In this document: positions 54,590 to 64,000 of the stretch, piece by piece
How positions within the stretch are numbered: position 1 is the stretch's first letter
Layout of the letters: each line of letters begins with the position of its first letter
Assembly (NCBI GenBank): GCA_016712445.1
Contig: JADJRB010000010.1
Span: 89,989-153,988 of the forward strand
From: Acidobacteriota bacterium
GTDB taxonomy: Bacteria > Pseudomonadota > Alphaproteobacteria > Caulobacterales > Hyphomonadaceae
DNA length: 64,000 nt
Direction of reading: 5' to 3'
Position numbers and translations under genes: made by a program
Notes under the pieces: model-generated
The model's input: the letters and a program-made list of their open reading frames with translations, nothing else
Told to the model about the DNA's origin: nothing
The model's database searches: none

Positions 54590-56386
54590 TCACTGCGTTC
54601 GATGAGTGCGCAACATCCGCGCATAAGCGCCGCCCGCCTCGACCAGATCCCCATGCGAACCGCGCTCAATAATCCGGCCCTCCGACATCACGAGGATCAG
54701 ATCGGCGTCTTTCGCGGCGTCTAGCCGGTGCGTCGCCACAACCAGTGTTGCGCCAATAGCCGCCTTGCGCAGCCGCGCGAACACAACTTTCTCGAAAACC
54801 GGATCAAGCGCAGAGGTCGGCTCATCGGCGAGGATCAATCCGGGCCTTCAATAACGCCCGCGCAATCGCAATCCGCTGCCTCTCGCCGCCCGAGAGCTGC
54901 GCGCCGCTTTCGCCTACGGCGAGCGCGGCGTTGTCATCGCTCCGCTCAAGGAGGCGTTCCAGGCAAAGGGGGCCAAAGCGTCCTTGAGACGACCAGGGTC
55001 CAACGCCGGCGCGGGAAACGCCACGTTGAAGGCAACCGTCTCGTTGAAGAGACCCGCCACCTGCGGGATGAACGCGACCTGACCGCGCAGGTGCTTGACC
55101 GGAAAGTCCGCCAGCGGACGTCCATCGATATTTATACGGCCCGCGTCCGGTTCATAGAGCCGCATCAATAATCGCAAGAGCGTCGACTTTCCGCACCCGG
55201 ACGGGCCGACCAGCGCGACCTGCTGGCCCGGCTCAATCCGGAACGAGATATCCTCAAGCGCCCAGCCCCCGCCTGGATAGGCAAAGCTTACCTTCTCGAT
55301 TTCAACCGACATGGGCGCCGCCTCCTTGCCGGGCGCCGCATGCAGAATTCCAGAACCGGGTTCCACAGGCTCGCGCAACAAGGACTGGAGCCTTTCGACA
55401 AAGGCTGCGCCCTGCCCGATATCGCGCATGCCGTAGCCGAGCAGCTCGAGCGGGCGGACCACTTGCAGAAGCCAGGCGTTCATGAGGACCAGGTCACCGG
55501 GCGTCATCTCGCCCGCCTGCACGCGGCCGGCGGCAATGAAGAGCGATGCGCCGAGCCCGGAGGTGAACACGAGCGCCGCCATCACGCCATTTGCAAGCCT
55601 TGCCCGGTAGAAACGCCGCCACCTTGCCTGCGTGCCTTCGAGCGCCTCGTCATAGCGGTCCGTCAGTCTCGTCTCGCCGCCGAAGGCTTTACCGTTTCGA
55701 TATTCACCAGGCCGTCAGCAAAGCCTTGCACTGGCCTGGATGCGCGCCGAGGACACGTCGCGGCTCGCCCGCAGGATGCGGCGCGCGCCGTCCGCGAAGA
55801 CGAGCGCGTAGCCCGCAGCGCACAGCGCGAACACAGCGAGAAAGGCCGCGTCCAGGAAATGCAGTACCAGCAGGCAGATCAGCACAATCTCGGCGAGGCC
55901 CGGCAGCAGCGTGAAGAGCGCGTGCTGCAGGACCAGGCGAAAGCCCTGCAGGCCGTTTTCCAGCGTCTGGATCATTTCGCCGGTCGAGCGCGCAAGATGC
56001 TGCTTCATTGGCAGCGCGAGGGCATGGGCAAACGCGCGGCCGCTCAGACGCCGGATGATGGATTGTTCGGCCGCGCCGAACAGGAGACTGCGCGCCTCGC
56101 TGGCGAGACGCCCGGCAAGCAGCGCCCCTGCATACAAGCCGGCCCAGACCAGCGGCGCGCCCGCAGAGCCAGACGCAGGCAAGGCCGCCGGCGGTCCGTC
56201 CAGGCTGTCCAGCAGGAATTTCAGGGCGACCGGCGCGGCGGCCGCAAGGCCTGAGCCCGCCAGCGCGCAGGCAAGCGCCGCGCCGAGCATGACGCGCGCT
56301 GCGGCGCCCGCCGAGCAACGGAAAATTTCGCCCACTTCATGCAGGCGCAGGCGCCCCGGCGCCTCGATCCCACGAAACTCCTTCAT
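54590..56386 (-). pseudogene. ABC exporter of Atm1/HMT type, fused permease-ATPase, frameshifted
   Basis: About 599 codons, net 3n. The N-terminal membrane domain (56386 to 55715) has helices such as LGAALACALAGSGLAAAA and PVALKFLLDSL; then ETVKAFGGETRLTDRYDEALEGT after a shift near 55720, typical of Atm1-like exporters. The ATPase has Walker A LVGPSGCGKSTLLRLL, signature LSGGERQRIAIAR and Walker B ILADEPTSALDP, with shifts near 54940 and 54840. The substrate may be glutathione or metal conjugates, by family. Divergent from nothing; ends beside the XRE genes. Confidence 0.78.
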
Positions 56387-56445
56387 GCAAGCTGCCTGCC
56401 AACAATCTCGTTAGAGGCGTATCGTATATCTACTTTTAATTGTTT

Positions 56446-56718
56446 TCAATGATGCTCGGGCGAGGAGCGCTCCGATTGCTTCATGGCATTCTCAAACGCC
56501 GCCGCATCTGTCGGTGTACGGAACATGAAGCGCGCCACGTGCGCACGCCCGCTGGCTGCGCCGTGATGGCGCCAGTCCGATCCGAGCGACTGCCGGAGCC
56601 AGCGCTCGATGATGTCCATCCGCCCGCCCAGTCCCAACGGCGGCACCGGGATATCGACATGGTAAGGAAACGCCCGCGCATCGGCCTGCGCCCTCAGAAC
56701 GGACTTGTATCGCCCCAA
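56446..56718 (-). CDS. Small hypothetical protein of the conjugative element border
   Basis: A 90-residue product from TTG 56718, beginning GRYKSVLRAQADARAFPYHVDI. The sequence VPPLGLGGRMDIIERWLRQSLGSDW and later HVARFMFRTPTDAAAFENAMKQ looks ordered. No family recognised. It lies between the exporter and the conjugation genes. Confidence 0.45.
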   Translation of the reverse strand: MGRYKSVLRAQADARAFPYHVDIPVPPLGLGGRMDIIERWLRQSLGSDWRHHGAASGRAHVARFMFRTPTDAAAFENAMKQSERSSPEHH

Positions 56719-57058
56719 TGACTGCCTCCTCGCCAGACGCGGCCTGTTTCTGTTTCGGAGGCGCGCGGCGCGCAAGACGCTGCGGGCCGCGTTCCTGTGA
56801 GTATCCGGCATCCATCCGGACCATTCCCAGACAAGCTTGCCTGGGCGCCCGCGCAAGCGATCGGCGCGCCCCAGCGGCGCACAATCGGTCAACAATTTCC
56901 AGATCCCCGCCTCAAACACTTGTCAACCTTCGAATTTTATGAATTAAACTTTTGATTGTCGCCGCTCCTGCGCGGTCCTCAGGCCGCAGCGGACTTCGGT
57001 CAGGGAGCCCTCCCGCCTGCCTTGCCCGCAAGGCAGCGCCTCCATCAGGAGCCCTGCC
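56719..57058. other. 340-base gap upstream of the transfer operon
   Basis: An AT-rich patch at 56930-56955 (CGAATTTTATGAATTAAAC) lies in otherwise GC-rich DNA, with TTGTCA at 56920-56925; it is the likely promoter or transfer-origin area for the plus-strand conjugation genes. No nic site can be identified by eye. Confidence 0.4.
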
Positions 57059-57313
57059 ATGCAGATACCCAACACCCCTCCTCCGCTGCTCCGGCCGGAT
57101 CCCGTCCCGCCGGAGCCGCAGTCCTGGCTCACGACGCCTGAGACCGCGTCCGCTCTCGGCCTCACACCCAAGACGCTCGCCAACATGCGCTGCCAGGGCA
57201 AAGGTCCCTGCTTTCACAAGATCGGCGGCAAAGTCTGGTACCGGGGCGAAGACATCCTCACCTACCAGCGCCGGCGCCGGTACATCGCCTCATGTGTGCG
57301 CGATGAGGGCTGA
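57059..57313 (+). CDS. Small helix-turn-helix protein of conjugative element
   Basis: An 84-residue protein: a Pro-rich lead, then WLTTPETASALGLTPKTLANMRCQGKGPCFHKIGGKVWYRGEDI, a helix-turn-helix of the excisionase/MerR-like type used in element-borne regulators. AGGAG precedes the ATG. It is the first gene of the transfer cluster, so a regulator or excision factor is likely. Its end overlaps the start of the peptidase gene. Confidence 0.8.
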   Translation: MQIPNTPPPLLRPDPVPPEPQSWLTTPETASALGLTPKTLANMRCQGKGPCFHKIGGKVWYRGEDILTYQRRRRYIASCVRDEG

Positions 57314-57839
57314 CCGGGCGCTCGTCCTTGCGGCGGCCGGTCTTGCGGCCCTTGCACTGTCGGCCGCGCCCTCGGTGCCGCTTCTTGTCTGGAACCGGAC
57401 CGGGAGCATGCCGGAGGGCCTCTATGTCCTTGTGCGCGGCGCTGAGCTGACGCGCGGCGCACCGGTCGCCTATCAGCCGTCACCGCCGGAAGCCGGCTTC
57501 CTCGAGGCCCGGCGTTATACAGCGCGGCGCTGGCCCCTTGTTAAACGGGTCGCGGCGCTCGGGGGCGACGAAGCCTGCCGACACGAAACCACCGTGCGGG
57601 TCAACGGTATCGAGGCGGCGCGCGCCCTTGAAGCCGACAGTGCCGGGCGCGCGCTGCCGGCCTGGTCCGGGTGCCGCCAGCTAGGCCGCGCGGATGTCCT
57701 GCTGCTGGCCGATCATCCTTCCTCACTGGACGGGCGCTATTTCGGCGTGCAGGCGCGCCGGCGTGTCCTCGGCGTGCTTGTCCCAGTCTGGCTCCCGGCG
57801 GCGCCCGCCACATCCGGCCGGCAGGACGGCACCGAATGA
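57303..57839 (+). CDS. traF: TraF-like conjugative transfer peptidase (S26)
   Basis: A 178-residue signal-peptidase-like enzyme with one N-terminal membrane helix (LVLAAAGLAALALSAAPSV). The catalytic Ser is in TGSMPEGLY and the general-base Lys in PLVKRVAALGG. In RP4-type systems TraF matures (cyclises) the TrbC pilin, encoded downstream here. ATG 57303 overlaps the HTH gene; an ATGA overlap links it to the relaxase. Confidence 0.9.
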   Translation: MRADRALVLAAAGLAALALSAAPSVPLLVWNRTGSMPEGLYVLVRGAELTRGAPVAYQPSPPEAGFLEARRYTARRWPLVKRVAALGGDEACRHETTVRVNGIEAARALEADSAGRALPAWSGCRQLGRADVLLLADHPSSLDGRYFGVQARRRVLGVLVPVWLPAAPATSGRQDGTE

Positions 57840-59534
57840 GCGACACGCACGATTTCGAACCCCGCCTCGGCCGCCCCGGCACGGACCGCCGCGCCCGTCC
57901 GCCCTCGCAGCTCAAAGCCCTCGCCAAATCCGCCCGCTGGGGCAAGGTGCGCACACTCGACCGGCCGAAGCTCGCCTGGGGAACAGTCCGCCACAAGGGC
58001 CGCGGCAAGGGCGCGGCCGCCATGGCGCGCCACCATGCCCACCCGGGCCGCCGGCGCCTATTCCTGAAGACCTCCATCGCCGTCGCCGGCCCCTCCGGCA
58101 CCAAGGCCTTTGCCGCGCATATCGCCTACATCGCGCGCGACGGCACGACGGAACATGGCGGTCCCGGCCGCATCTTCGACCGCGGCGAAGACGACGCCGA
58201 TACAAAGGCTTTCAATGCGCGCGCGGCCGGCGACGTGCGCCAGTTCCGCTGGATGGTCTCACCGGATGACGCCGGCGACATGGGACCTCACCCGCTTTAC
58301 CCGGACCCTGATGAGGCAGGTCGAACGCGACCTGCGCTGCGAGGTCGACTGGGTTGCGGCCAGTCACTTCAACACCGCCCATCCGCATGTCCATATCGCT
58401 GTCCGGGGAGGCGATCCGCAGACGGACGAACTGATCATTGCCCGGCGCTATCTCACCCATGGCCTGAGACACCGGATCGAAGAGACGCTGACGGCCGAGC
58501 TGGGATACCGGCGCGGCCTCGAACGCGCCGAAGACCTCGCGCGCGCCGTGTCCGAGGATCGCTTCACCGGTCTCGACGCCGACCTCGAACGCGCCGCGCC
58601 GTCCGGCGAGATAGACCTCTCGGGGCCCGCCGGCCGGTCTTCAGGCGCGCCCTGGTCAGCGCGGGTGGGCCGCCTTTGCCATCTGCGCGGGCGCGGGCTT
58701 GCCGAACATGCCGGCGGGCCGCTCTGGCGCCTGCAGCCGGGCTGGGCAGATGCGCTGAAGGCCATGGGCCAGCGCGCCGAGGCAGAGCGCGACATGGCAA
58801 GGCTTCTGGGCGAGCGCGTCGGCGCCGGCCACCTGCATACGCTACCGCCCGGCGCCGGTGTAACAGGCCGGCTCGCCGGCTTCATCGCCGAACGCACCGC
58901 CACCGGCCGGCATTTCATCGTGATCGAGGGGCTGGACGGGCGCGCATGGAGCGCTCCGGTGACCGCGCGCACGGCGCGGGGCCTGCCCGCGCCGGGAAGC
59001 GTTGTCACGCTCACCGCTGTCCCTGCGCCCCTCAGCCGGGAAGCGGGCGCGGCCGGCGCCCCTTCGCAGGGCGCCGGCGTGCGGATCGACGCCTGGATCG
59101 AGATCGGCCAGCAGGTGCGGCGCGCCGCCTATACCTGGCTCGATACGCTGGACGAGGCGGCGCTGGACGGCGCGGCCGGGTTCGGCGCCGACGTCCGCGC
59201 GGCGCGCCTTGCCCGCCAGCTCTGGCTCAGGGCGCAGGGCCTCTATCCGGCGCAGCGCGCAGTGTTGACGTCCATGGAACTGGAAGCCGTCGCGGCCAGC
59301 CAGGCGGCCCGGCTCGGAAAGACGTATGACGCGGGCACCGGCCACGGCGCGTTCCAGGGCAAGTTTGCCGGTCATGTCGATACGGCCCAGGGCCGCCTTG
59401 CGATTGTTGAAAGCCGGACGCGCTTTGCGCTCGCCGCCTGGCCGCAAGACAGCGCCCCGGTCGCCGGCCAGGAGGCCAGCATCGTACGCGGCCGCGTCAC
59501 GTTCGGCCGGGTGCTGGGCCGCTCAGTGACCTGA
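57836..59534 (+). pseudogene. DUF3363 relaxase (VirD2-like), one frameshift
   Basis: About 566 codons. N-terminal relaxase half shows KTSIAVAGPSGTKAFAAHIAYIARDG; the metal-binding motif HPHVHIAVRG follows. Then a C-terminal DUF3363 domain (LAGFIAERTATGRHFIVIEGLDGR and WIEIGQQVRRAAYTWLD). One extra G near 58278-58281 breaks the frame; removing it joins DAGDMDLTRFTRTLMRQV. It would nick oriT and carry the strand. ATGA overlap with traF. Net 3n+1. Confidence 0.85.
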
Positions 59535-59641
59535 GACGCAGCCGCCGCCTTTCCCTCTCCTTCCCGAAACATCGCCGCGCTCCAGCTAGGCGGCGCAGGC
59601 GCGGCCGCTAGGCTGGCGTTCCTGATTGGGAGCCGGACACC

Positions 59642-61565
59642 TTGACCCCGACCAAATTCCTCTTCGGCCAGTTCCTGCTGACCTTCGCACTGATCCTTCT
59701 GTCGAGCTGGGCGGCGACCCAATGGGCGGCCAGCGCTCTCGGCTTCCAGCCGCGGCTCGGCCCGGCCGCCTTTCATTTCGGTCAGTACCCGGTCTATCCG
59801 CCCTGGCGGCTCTTCCAGTGGTGGTATGCCTATGATGCCTATGCGCCCGGGATATTCGCGCGCGCCGGTGTGATCTCGTCGCTGGGCGGGCTTGCCGGGA
59901 TTGTCATGGCGATCGCCGCGTCCATCTACCGGGCCCGGCAGGACAAGGCATCATCGACCTATGGCTCGGCCCGCTGGGCGAAGCCCGCCGATATTCGCCG
60001 CGCCGGGCTGTTTGCGCCGGACGGGCTGATGCTCGGGCGGCTCGGCGCGCGTTATCTTCGCCATGCCGGCGCCGACCATGTCATCGCCTTTGCACCGACC
60101 CGGTCCGGCAAGGGGGTCGGCCTCGTGGTCCCGACGCTCCTGTCCTGGACGAGCAGCGCGCTCATTCATGACATCAAGGGCGAAAACTGGCGCCTCACGT
60201 CTCTCTGGCGCTCAGGGTTTTCGCGCTGCATCCGGTTTGATCCGACGAGCCTTGCAAGCGCGAAGTTCAATCCCCTCCTGGAAGTCCGCCTCGGCGCGCA
60301 CGAAGTGCGCGACGTCCAGGTATCGCCGACATCCTGATTGATCCGGAAGGCGCGCTCGAGCGGCGCAGCCACTGGGACAAGACCGCCCACTCCCTGCTCG
60401 TCGGCGCCATTCTCCACGTCCTCTACAGCGGGCATGACAAGACGCTGTCAGGCGTCGCGCTGCTCCTGTCGGACCCGTCCTGTCATGTCGACGAGACGCT
60501 GCATCGGATGATGGGCGCCAATCATCTCGGCACGGATGATGCACCTCTGACCCATCCTGTCGTCGCCGAAGTTGCGCGCGAACTCCTGAACAAGTCGGAA
60601 AACGAGAAATCCTCGGTCATCTCGACAGCGGTCAGCTTTCTCGGCCTCTACCGCGACCCGGTGATCCAGCGCGCAACCTCAGCGTCGGACTGGCGCATGC
60701 AGGACCTCCTGCCCGGCGGGCCGCCAGTCTCGCTCTACCTGATTGTTCCGCCCTCTGACCTTTCCCGCACCAAACCTCTGATCCGGCTGATCCTGAACCA
60801 GGCGGCGCGCCGGCTCTGCGAAGACCTGCCGGGCGGCGAGGCGCTGGCGCGCCCGACGCTTGTCATGCTCGACGAATTCCCCGCGCTCGGGCGCCTGGAT
60901 TGTTTCGAGACCTCGCTTGCGTTCATGGCCGGCTACGGCGTGCGCGCATTCCTGATTGCCCAGTCCCTCAACCAGGTCGAGAAAGCTTATGGCGAAAAGA
61001 ATTCCATTCTCGACAACTGCCACGTGAAGATCGCCTTCGCGACCAATGACGAGCGCACGGCCCGGCGCATCTCCGACATGCTGGGCTCGAAGACCGAACA
61101 GCGCCACCAGCGCAACTATGCCGGCCACAGGCTGGCGCCCTGGCTGAGCAATGTGATGGTCTCCCAGCAGGAAACCCAGCGCCCGCTCCTGACACCGGGC
61201 GAGGTCATGCAACTGGCCGCCGACAAGGCGCTGATCATGCTCGCCAGCACGCCGCCCATTCGCGCGCAGAAGCTGAGGTACTTCCGCGACAAGGCGCTCG
61301 CCGCCCGCGTCGGCGCGCTTCAGTTGCCGCCGCCGGACGAGCTCGCACCTGCCAGCGCGCGCGCAGCGCCGGCAGGCCCGTTTCCCGATGCCGGCGGCCT
61401 TGCCCGCAGCCTCGCGCCGGAACAGGGCAAGGCGCCCGAGCCCGCACCGCCCGCAGGCGCGGATGACCCCGGGACGCCGGCCCGGGCGACGGCGCCAGAC
61501 AGCCCGGCATTCGGCGCCAGATTGAACGCTACTACATGCAGTATGACCTCGACCTGGATCCATGA
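59642..61565 (+). pseudogene. traG: TraG/VirD4 coupling protein, two frameshifts
   Basis: Conjugation coupling ATPase of about 640 codons. N-terminal helices (FLLTFALILLSSWAATQWA), Walker A APTRSGKGVGLVVPTLLSW, Walker B PTLVMLDEFPALGRLD, and late motif FATNDERTARRISDMLGSKT. One break near 60320 (DVQ followed by IADILIDPEG) and a second near 61515; the corrected end reads ERYYMQYDLDLDP with TGA at 61563, overlapping the CopG ATG. TTG start at 59642. Net 3n+1. Confidence 0.85.
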
Positions 61566-61945
61566 ACATGCCGAGAAAACCCCGCCTGAGTGTGACGATT
61601 TCCGAGACCAATACAAAGAAGCTCGACCGGGTCAGCGCCGAGCAGGGTGTCGCCCGCGGCGATATTGTCGACGAAGCCCTGACACTCCTGTTCCTGCCGC
61701 CGCTGGAGCGGCCCGAAGCTGTCCTTACCCAGCACATCAAGCGCCTGGAAGACAAGCTTGCGCGTCTCGATGCCGGCGCCGCGTTCCAGGCTGATCTGAT
61801 GGTGGAGTTCATCTACGCCTGGCTGCAGCAGCGGCCCGGACCCCATCCGTTCCGCTCGGACGCCGATGATGCGCGCGCCGGCGCCGAGCTCGAAGCGCTG
61901 ATGAAGCGTGTCGCGGACCGGTCCAATCCCCACATCTGGGGTTGA
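61562..61945 (+). CDS. CopG-like ribbon-helix-helix protein
   Basis: A 127-residue protein. PRLSVTISETNTKKLDRVSAEQGVARGDIVDEALTLLF is the ribbon-helix-helix fold; the rest is helical. In related elements a CopG-like gene sits between traG and trbB, as here. It may regulate transfer genes or act at the relaxosome. ATGA overlap with traG and with the following frame. Confidence 0.82.
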   Translation: MNMPRKPRLSVTISETNTKKLDRVSAEQGVARGDIVDEALTLLFLPPLERPEAVLTQHIKRLEDKLARLDAGAAFQADLMVEFIYAWLQQRPGPHPFRSDADDARAGAELEALMKRVADRSNPHIWG

Positions 61946-62007
61946 AGGCCCTCAACTTCTTATCAGGACTCGCGTTTACCTCCGGTGGAAGCCGCGGGAG
62001 GGCAAAC

Positions 62008-62235
62008 ATGCGCAGAAAACTCTGGCAGGTAGACAGGGTGCTCGTTGATCTTGAAGACCGGGACGCGACGGTTTCTCTGGTTCATCATATCAGCCTCAGT
62101 GAAGTCACGGTCAGGTTCAGGCTGAAGCCCGAGCAGCTGATCGATGCCGCCGGCCCGCTCCGGCGGCGCGTCGAACTGCTCGCCGCCGAACTCGTGCTCG
62201 ACCTCGGCTCTTTCCTCGACCAGCTGCCCGACTAG
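62008..62235 (+). CDS. Small hypothetical protein in transfer operon
   Basis: A 75-residue product from ATG 62008, which has GGGAGGGC upstream. Sequence RRKLWQVDRVLVDLEDRDATVSLV and SEVTVRFRLKPEQLIDAAGPLRRRVELLAAEL is beta then helical. An earlier in-frame ATG at 61942 would overlap copG. No family recognised. Confidence 0.55.
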   Translation: MRRKLWQVDRVLVDLEDRDATVSLVHHISLSEVTVRFRLKPEQLIDAAGPLRRRVELLAAELVLDLGSFLDQLPD

Positions 62236-62413
62236 CGCTTCGCAGGCCCCGGCGCCGTCACCCCGGCGAAGGCGGCCTCGCGGTCTGGCAACCGGCGCGC
62301 CCTCCCGGAAGTTCCCGGCCCACCATTGATCACCTGCCTGAAGCCCGGTGTTCCGGCTATCCGCGCCCGCCGGCGCGCCGGATACTCAGCCCCAGCAAGG
62401 AGTTCATCCGGCA

Positions 62414-63394
62414 ATGCTGCCCCCTTCACGGTCGCCCGAAACAAGTTCGCGCCAGCAGTCGATGCTGCGCACCGCCTTCGAAGGCCCGGTACGCGACGCG
62501 CTCGAAGAAGCCGACACCCAGGAAGTGATTGCCAACCCGGACGGCAGCGTCTGGATCGAGCGCGCCGGTTCAGGCCTGGCGCAGGCGCCCGGCCGTCTCG
62601 GCGCCGCCGAACGCGAGCGCATCATCCGGCTGGTAGCCTCGTCGGCCGGCGCGCCCTGCGACCGCGAGCGTCCCATCGTGTCAGCTGAACTGCCAGGCAG
62701 CGGCGAACGTTTCGAGGGCATCCTGCCGCCGGTGTCCGAAGCGCCCTGCTTTGCAATCCGCAAACCGGCGCCGGCGCCCTTCAGTCTCGACGACTATGTC
62801 GAGGCCGGCGCGCTTGCCCCGGCCGTCTCGCTGGCGCTGCGCAAGGCGCTGGTGGCGCGCGCGAACATCCTCATCGCCGGGGGAACCTCGTCCGGCAAGA
62901 CGACCTTTGCCAACGCGCTCCTCGCGGAGCCTTGCCTCGCCGCTGACCGGATCGTCATCCTCGAGGACACCCGCGAGCTTGCCTGCAGGGCGCCGGACGT
63001 CACCCAGCTGCGCGCCCAGCCCGGCAGCGTCTCGCTGCGCGATCTCGTGCGCTCGACACTTCGTCTGCGCCCGGACCGGATCATTGTCGGCGAAGTCCGC
63101 GGCGGCGAAGCGCTCGATCTCCTCAAGGCCTGGAACACCGGCCATCCGGGCGGGCTTGCGACGCTGCATGCAAATTCCGCCGGCGGCGTCTTCTCGCGGC
63201 TCGAACAGCTGGTCGCCGAAGTCACCCCAAGCCTGCCGACCGGCCTGATCGGCGAAGCGATCGACATCGTCGTCTTCCTGTCTCGGGCCGGCGGCCAGCG
63301 CCGCGTCGAAGAGGCGCTGCGTGTGACCGGGTTCGACGAGGCCGGCTACCGCACGGAACCGCTGGCAGCGCCTGGCCTTGCGCTCATTCACTGA
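62414..63394 (+). CDS. trbB: Conjugal transfer ATPase TrbB
   Basis: A 326-residue VirB11-type traffic ATPase. Walker A GGTSSGKTTFANAL near residue 155, Asp-box ILEDTRELAC, Walker B IIVGEVRGGEALDLLKAWNTGHPGGLATLHANS. It powers pilus assembly and DNA transport with the downstream trb genes. ATG 62414 is at the end of a GC-rich gap of 180 bases. Confidence 0.94.
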   Translation: MLPPSRSPETSSRQQSMLRTAFEGPVRDALEEADTQEVIANPDGSVWIERAGSGLAQAPGRLGAAERERIIRLVASSAGAPCDRERPIVSAELPGSGERFEGILPPVSEAPCFAIRKPAPAPFSLDDYVEAGALAPAVSLALRKALVARANILIAGGTSSGKTTFANALLAEPCLAADRIVILEDTRELACRAPDVTQLRAQPGSVSLRDLVRSTLRLRPDRIIVGEVRGGEALDLLKAWNTGHPGGLATLHANSAGGVFSRLEQLVAEVTPSLPTGLIGEAIDIVVFLSRAGGQRRVEEALRVTGFDEAGYRTEPLAAPGLALIH

Positions 63395-63406
63395 AGGGGA
63401 CCTGAC

Positions 63407-63742
63407 ATGCTCTACCGAACCGTCCTTGCCCTCAATCACAGCGTCCGGTGCGCGGTCACACTGGCGCTCGCCGCCGCGATGGCGCCGGGCGCCCACGCCG
63501 CCGGGTCCGGCATGCCCTGGGAAGGCCCGCTCGACCAGATCCTGCAATCGATCGAAGGGCCGGTCGCGCGTATCGTTGCCGTGATCATCATTACACTGAC
63601 GGGCCTGACGCTGGCCTTCGGCGAGACATCCGGCGGTTTCCGCAAGCTGATCCAGATTGTCTTCGGACTTTCGATCGCGTTTGCCGCCACGTCCTTCTTC
63701 CTGACGTTTTTGCCTTCGGCGGCGGCGCGCTCCCTGCCATGA
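63407..63742 (+). CDS. trbC: TrbC-type prepilin (VirB2 family)
   Basis: A 111-residue pilin precursor with leader, cleavage near AHAAGSGMPWEGPLDQIL, and two hydrophobic helices (VARIVAVIIITLTGLTLAFGE and LIQIVFGLSIAFAATSFFL). The end (LTFLPSAAARSLP) is unlike the usual FxFGGGA tail: one extra T in the TTTTT at 63709-63713 region would give FFAFGGGALP, so a frameshift is possible. ATGA overlap with trbD. Confidence 0.85.
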   Translation: MLYRTVLALNHSVRCAVTLALAAAMAPGAHAAGSGMPWEGPLDQILQSIEGPVARIVAVIIITLTGLTLAFGETSGGFRKLIQIVFGLSIAFAATSFFLTFLPSAAARSLP

Positions 63743-63992
63743 CCGACGGCTATGAGATCCGCTGCACCGCGCGCTTGCCGAACCGATCCCTGATCGCCGG
63801 CGCGCCGCGCGCAGCGCGATTGCGATCGGGACCCTGGCAGCTGCCCTGGCGCTCGGACTGCGCCTCTGGGTCCCCGGCCTCGTCACCTGGGCGCTCCTGC
63901 ATTCTGCGGCGGTGTTCCTGGCCCGGATCGATCCGGAATTCATGACGGTCGCGCTCAGGGCGTCCCGGCACCGGGAATTCCTGTCATGCTGA
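63739..63992 (+). pseudogene. trbD: TrbD conjugal protein, frameshifted
   Basis: A small inner-membrane transfer protein. Frames joined by eye give MTDGYEIR then HRALAEP, LIAGAPR, AIAIGTLAAALALGLRLWVPGLVTWALLHSAAVF and DPEFMTVALRASRHREFLSC, matching TrbD. Shifts near 63765, 63788 and 63810. The stop at 63990 overlaps the trbE ATG at 63986. Net length 3n+2. Confidence 0.75.
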
Positions 63993-64000
63993 ACCTTGCC
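63986..64000 (+). CDS. trbE: TrbE N-terminus (cut by window edge)
   Basis: ATG 63986 opens MLNLA, the usual first residues of TrbE, the VirB4-type transfer ATPase, overlapping the trbD stop as in RP4-like trb operons. Only five codons lie in the window. Confidence 0.7.

Noticed and set aside
38594..57058. Integrase or transposase at island borders
   Set aside because: None recognised on either strand; the island has no visible att or terminal repeats.

Overview
The window is a GC-rich alphaproteobacterial chromosome segment, most likely from Hyphomonas or a close relative in the Hyphomonadaceae/Caulobacterales. The main evidence is the fliF-fliG-flbE-fliN flagellar operon order with the CtrA inhibitor SciP next to it (a Caulobacter-type arrangement), an HU protein with a Lys/Ala-rich arm, a biliverdin bacteriophytochrome with an HWE kinase, and the tRNA-Ile2(CAU) sequence.

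Region 1 (1-28.5 kb) is ordinary core chromosome with intact genes: a phasin-like end fragment, a D-Ala-D-Ala carboxypeptidase, arabinose-5-phosphate isomerase, a SIMPL protein, tRNA-Ile2, a DUF445 membrane protein, a FlaA1/CapD-type nucleotide-sugar dehydratase, a small GST/VOC/DUF4287/DUF1428 operon divergent from a MarR regulator, phenylalanine hydroxylase, a flagellar switch operon whose FliF is very short, SciP, HU, a phosphotransferase/TetR pair, proC, ybjN-like, ubiK, lgt, a MidA/NDUFAF7 methyltransferase, an LLM oxidoreductase, heme oxygenase plus phytochrome, a serine hydrolase, a PfpI-like protein and a TesA-type esterase.

Region 2 (28.5-38.4 kb) holds a ybbA-ybbP-like ABC system divergent from tesA, and a sulfide-linked divergon. 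On the minus strand are sqr, trxC and a DUF2892 remnant. On the plus strand are an RND adaptor, an RND pump and a BigR/SqrR-like ArsR repressor with two cysteines. From here to the right end most genes carry single-base frameshifts, several at short G runs. None was seen in region 1.

Region 3 (38.6-54.6 kb) is an accessory island with no recognised integrase. It combines three trypsin-like serine proteases, two secreted proteins with glycine-zipper-like stretches, a secreted Cys-rich protein, a TIR protein with C-terminal membrane helices, an exported caspase-fold protease, a membrane protein, a 142-residue orphan, an AAA/STAND-like ATPase, an ECF sigma factor and two tandem XRE regulators with matching paired operators. 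It is the best candidate here for an undescribed system: protease, caspase, TIR and ATPase parts resemble bacterial conflict or cell-death systems, but several parts appear to be exported.

Region 4 (54.6-64 kb) begins with an Atm1/HMT-like ABC exporter and continues into the conjugation module of an integrative or plasmid element: HTH protein, TraF peptidase, DUF3363 relaxase, TraG coupling protein, CopG-like protein, small orphan, trbB, trbC, trbD and the first codons of trbE. The genes are tightly packed and mostly overlap by ATGA.
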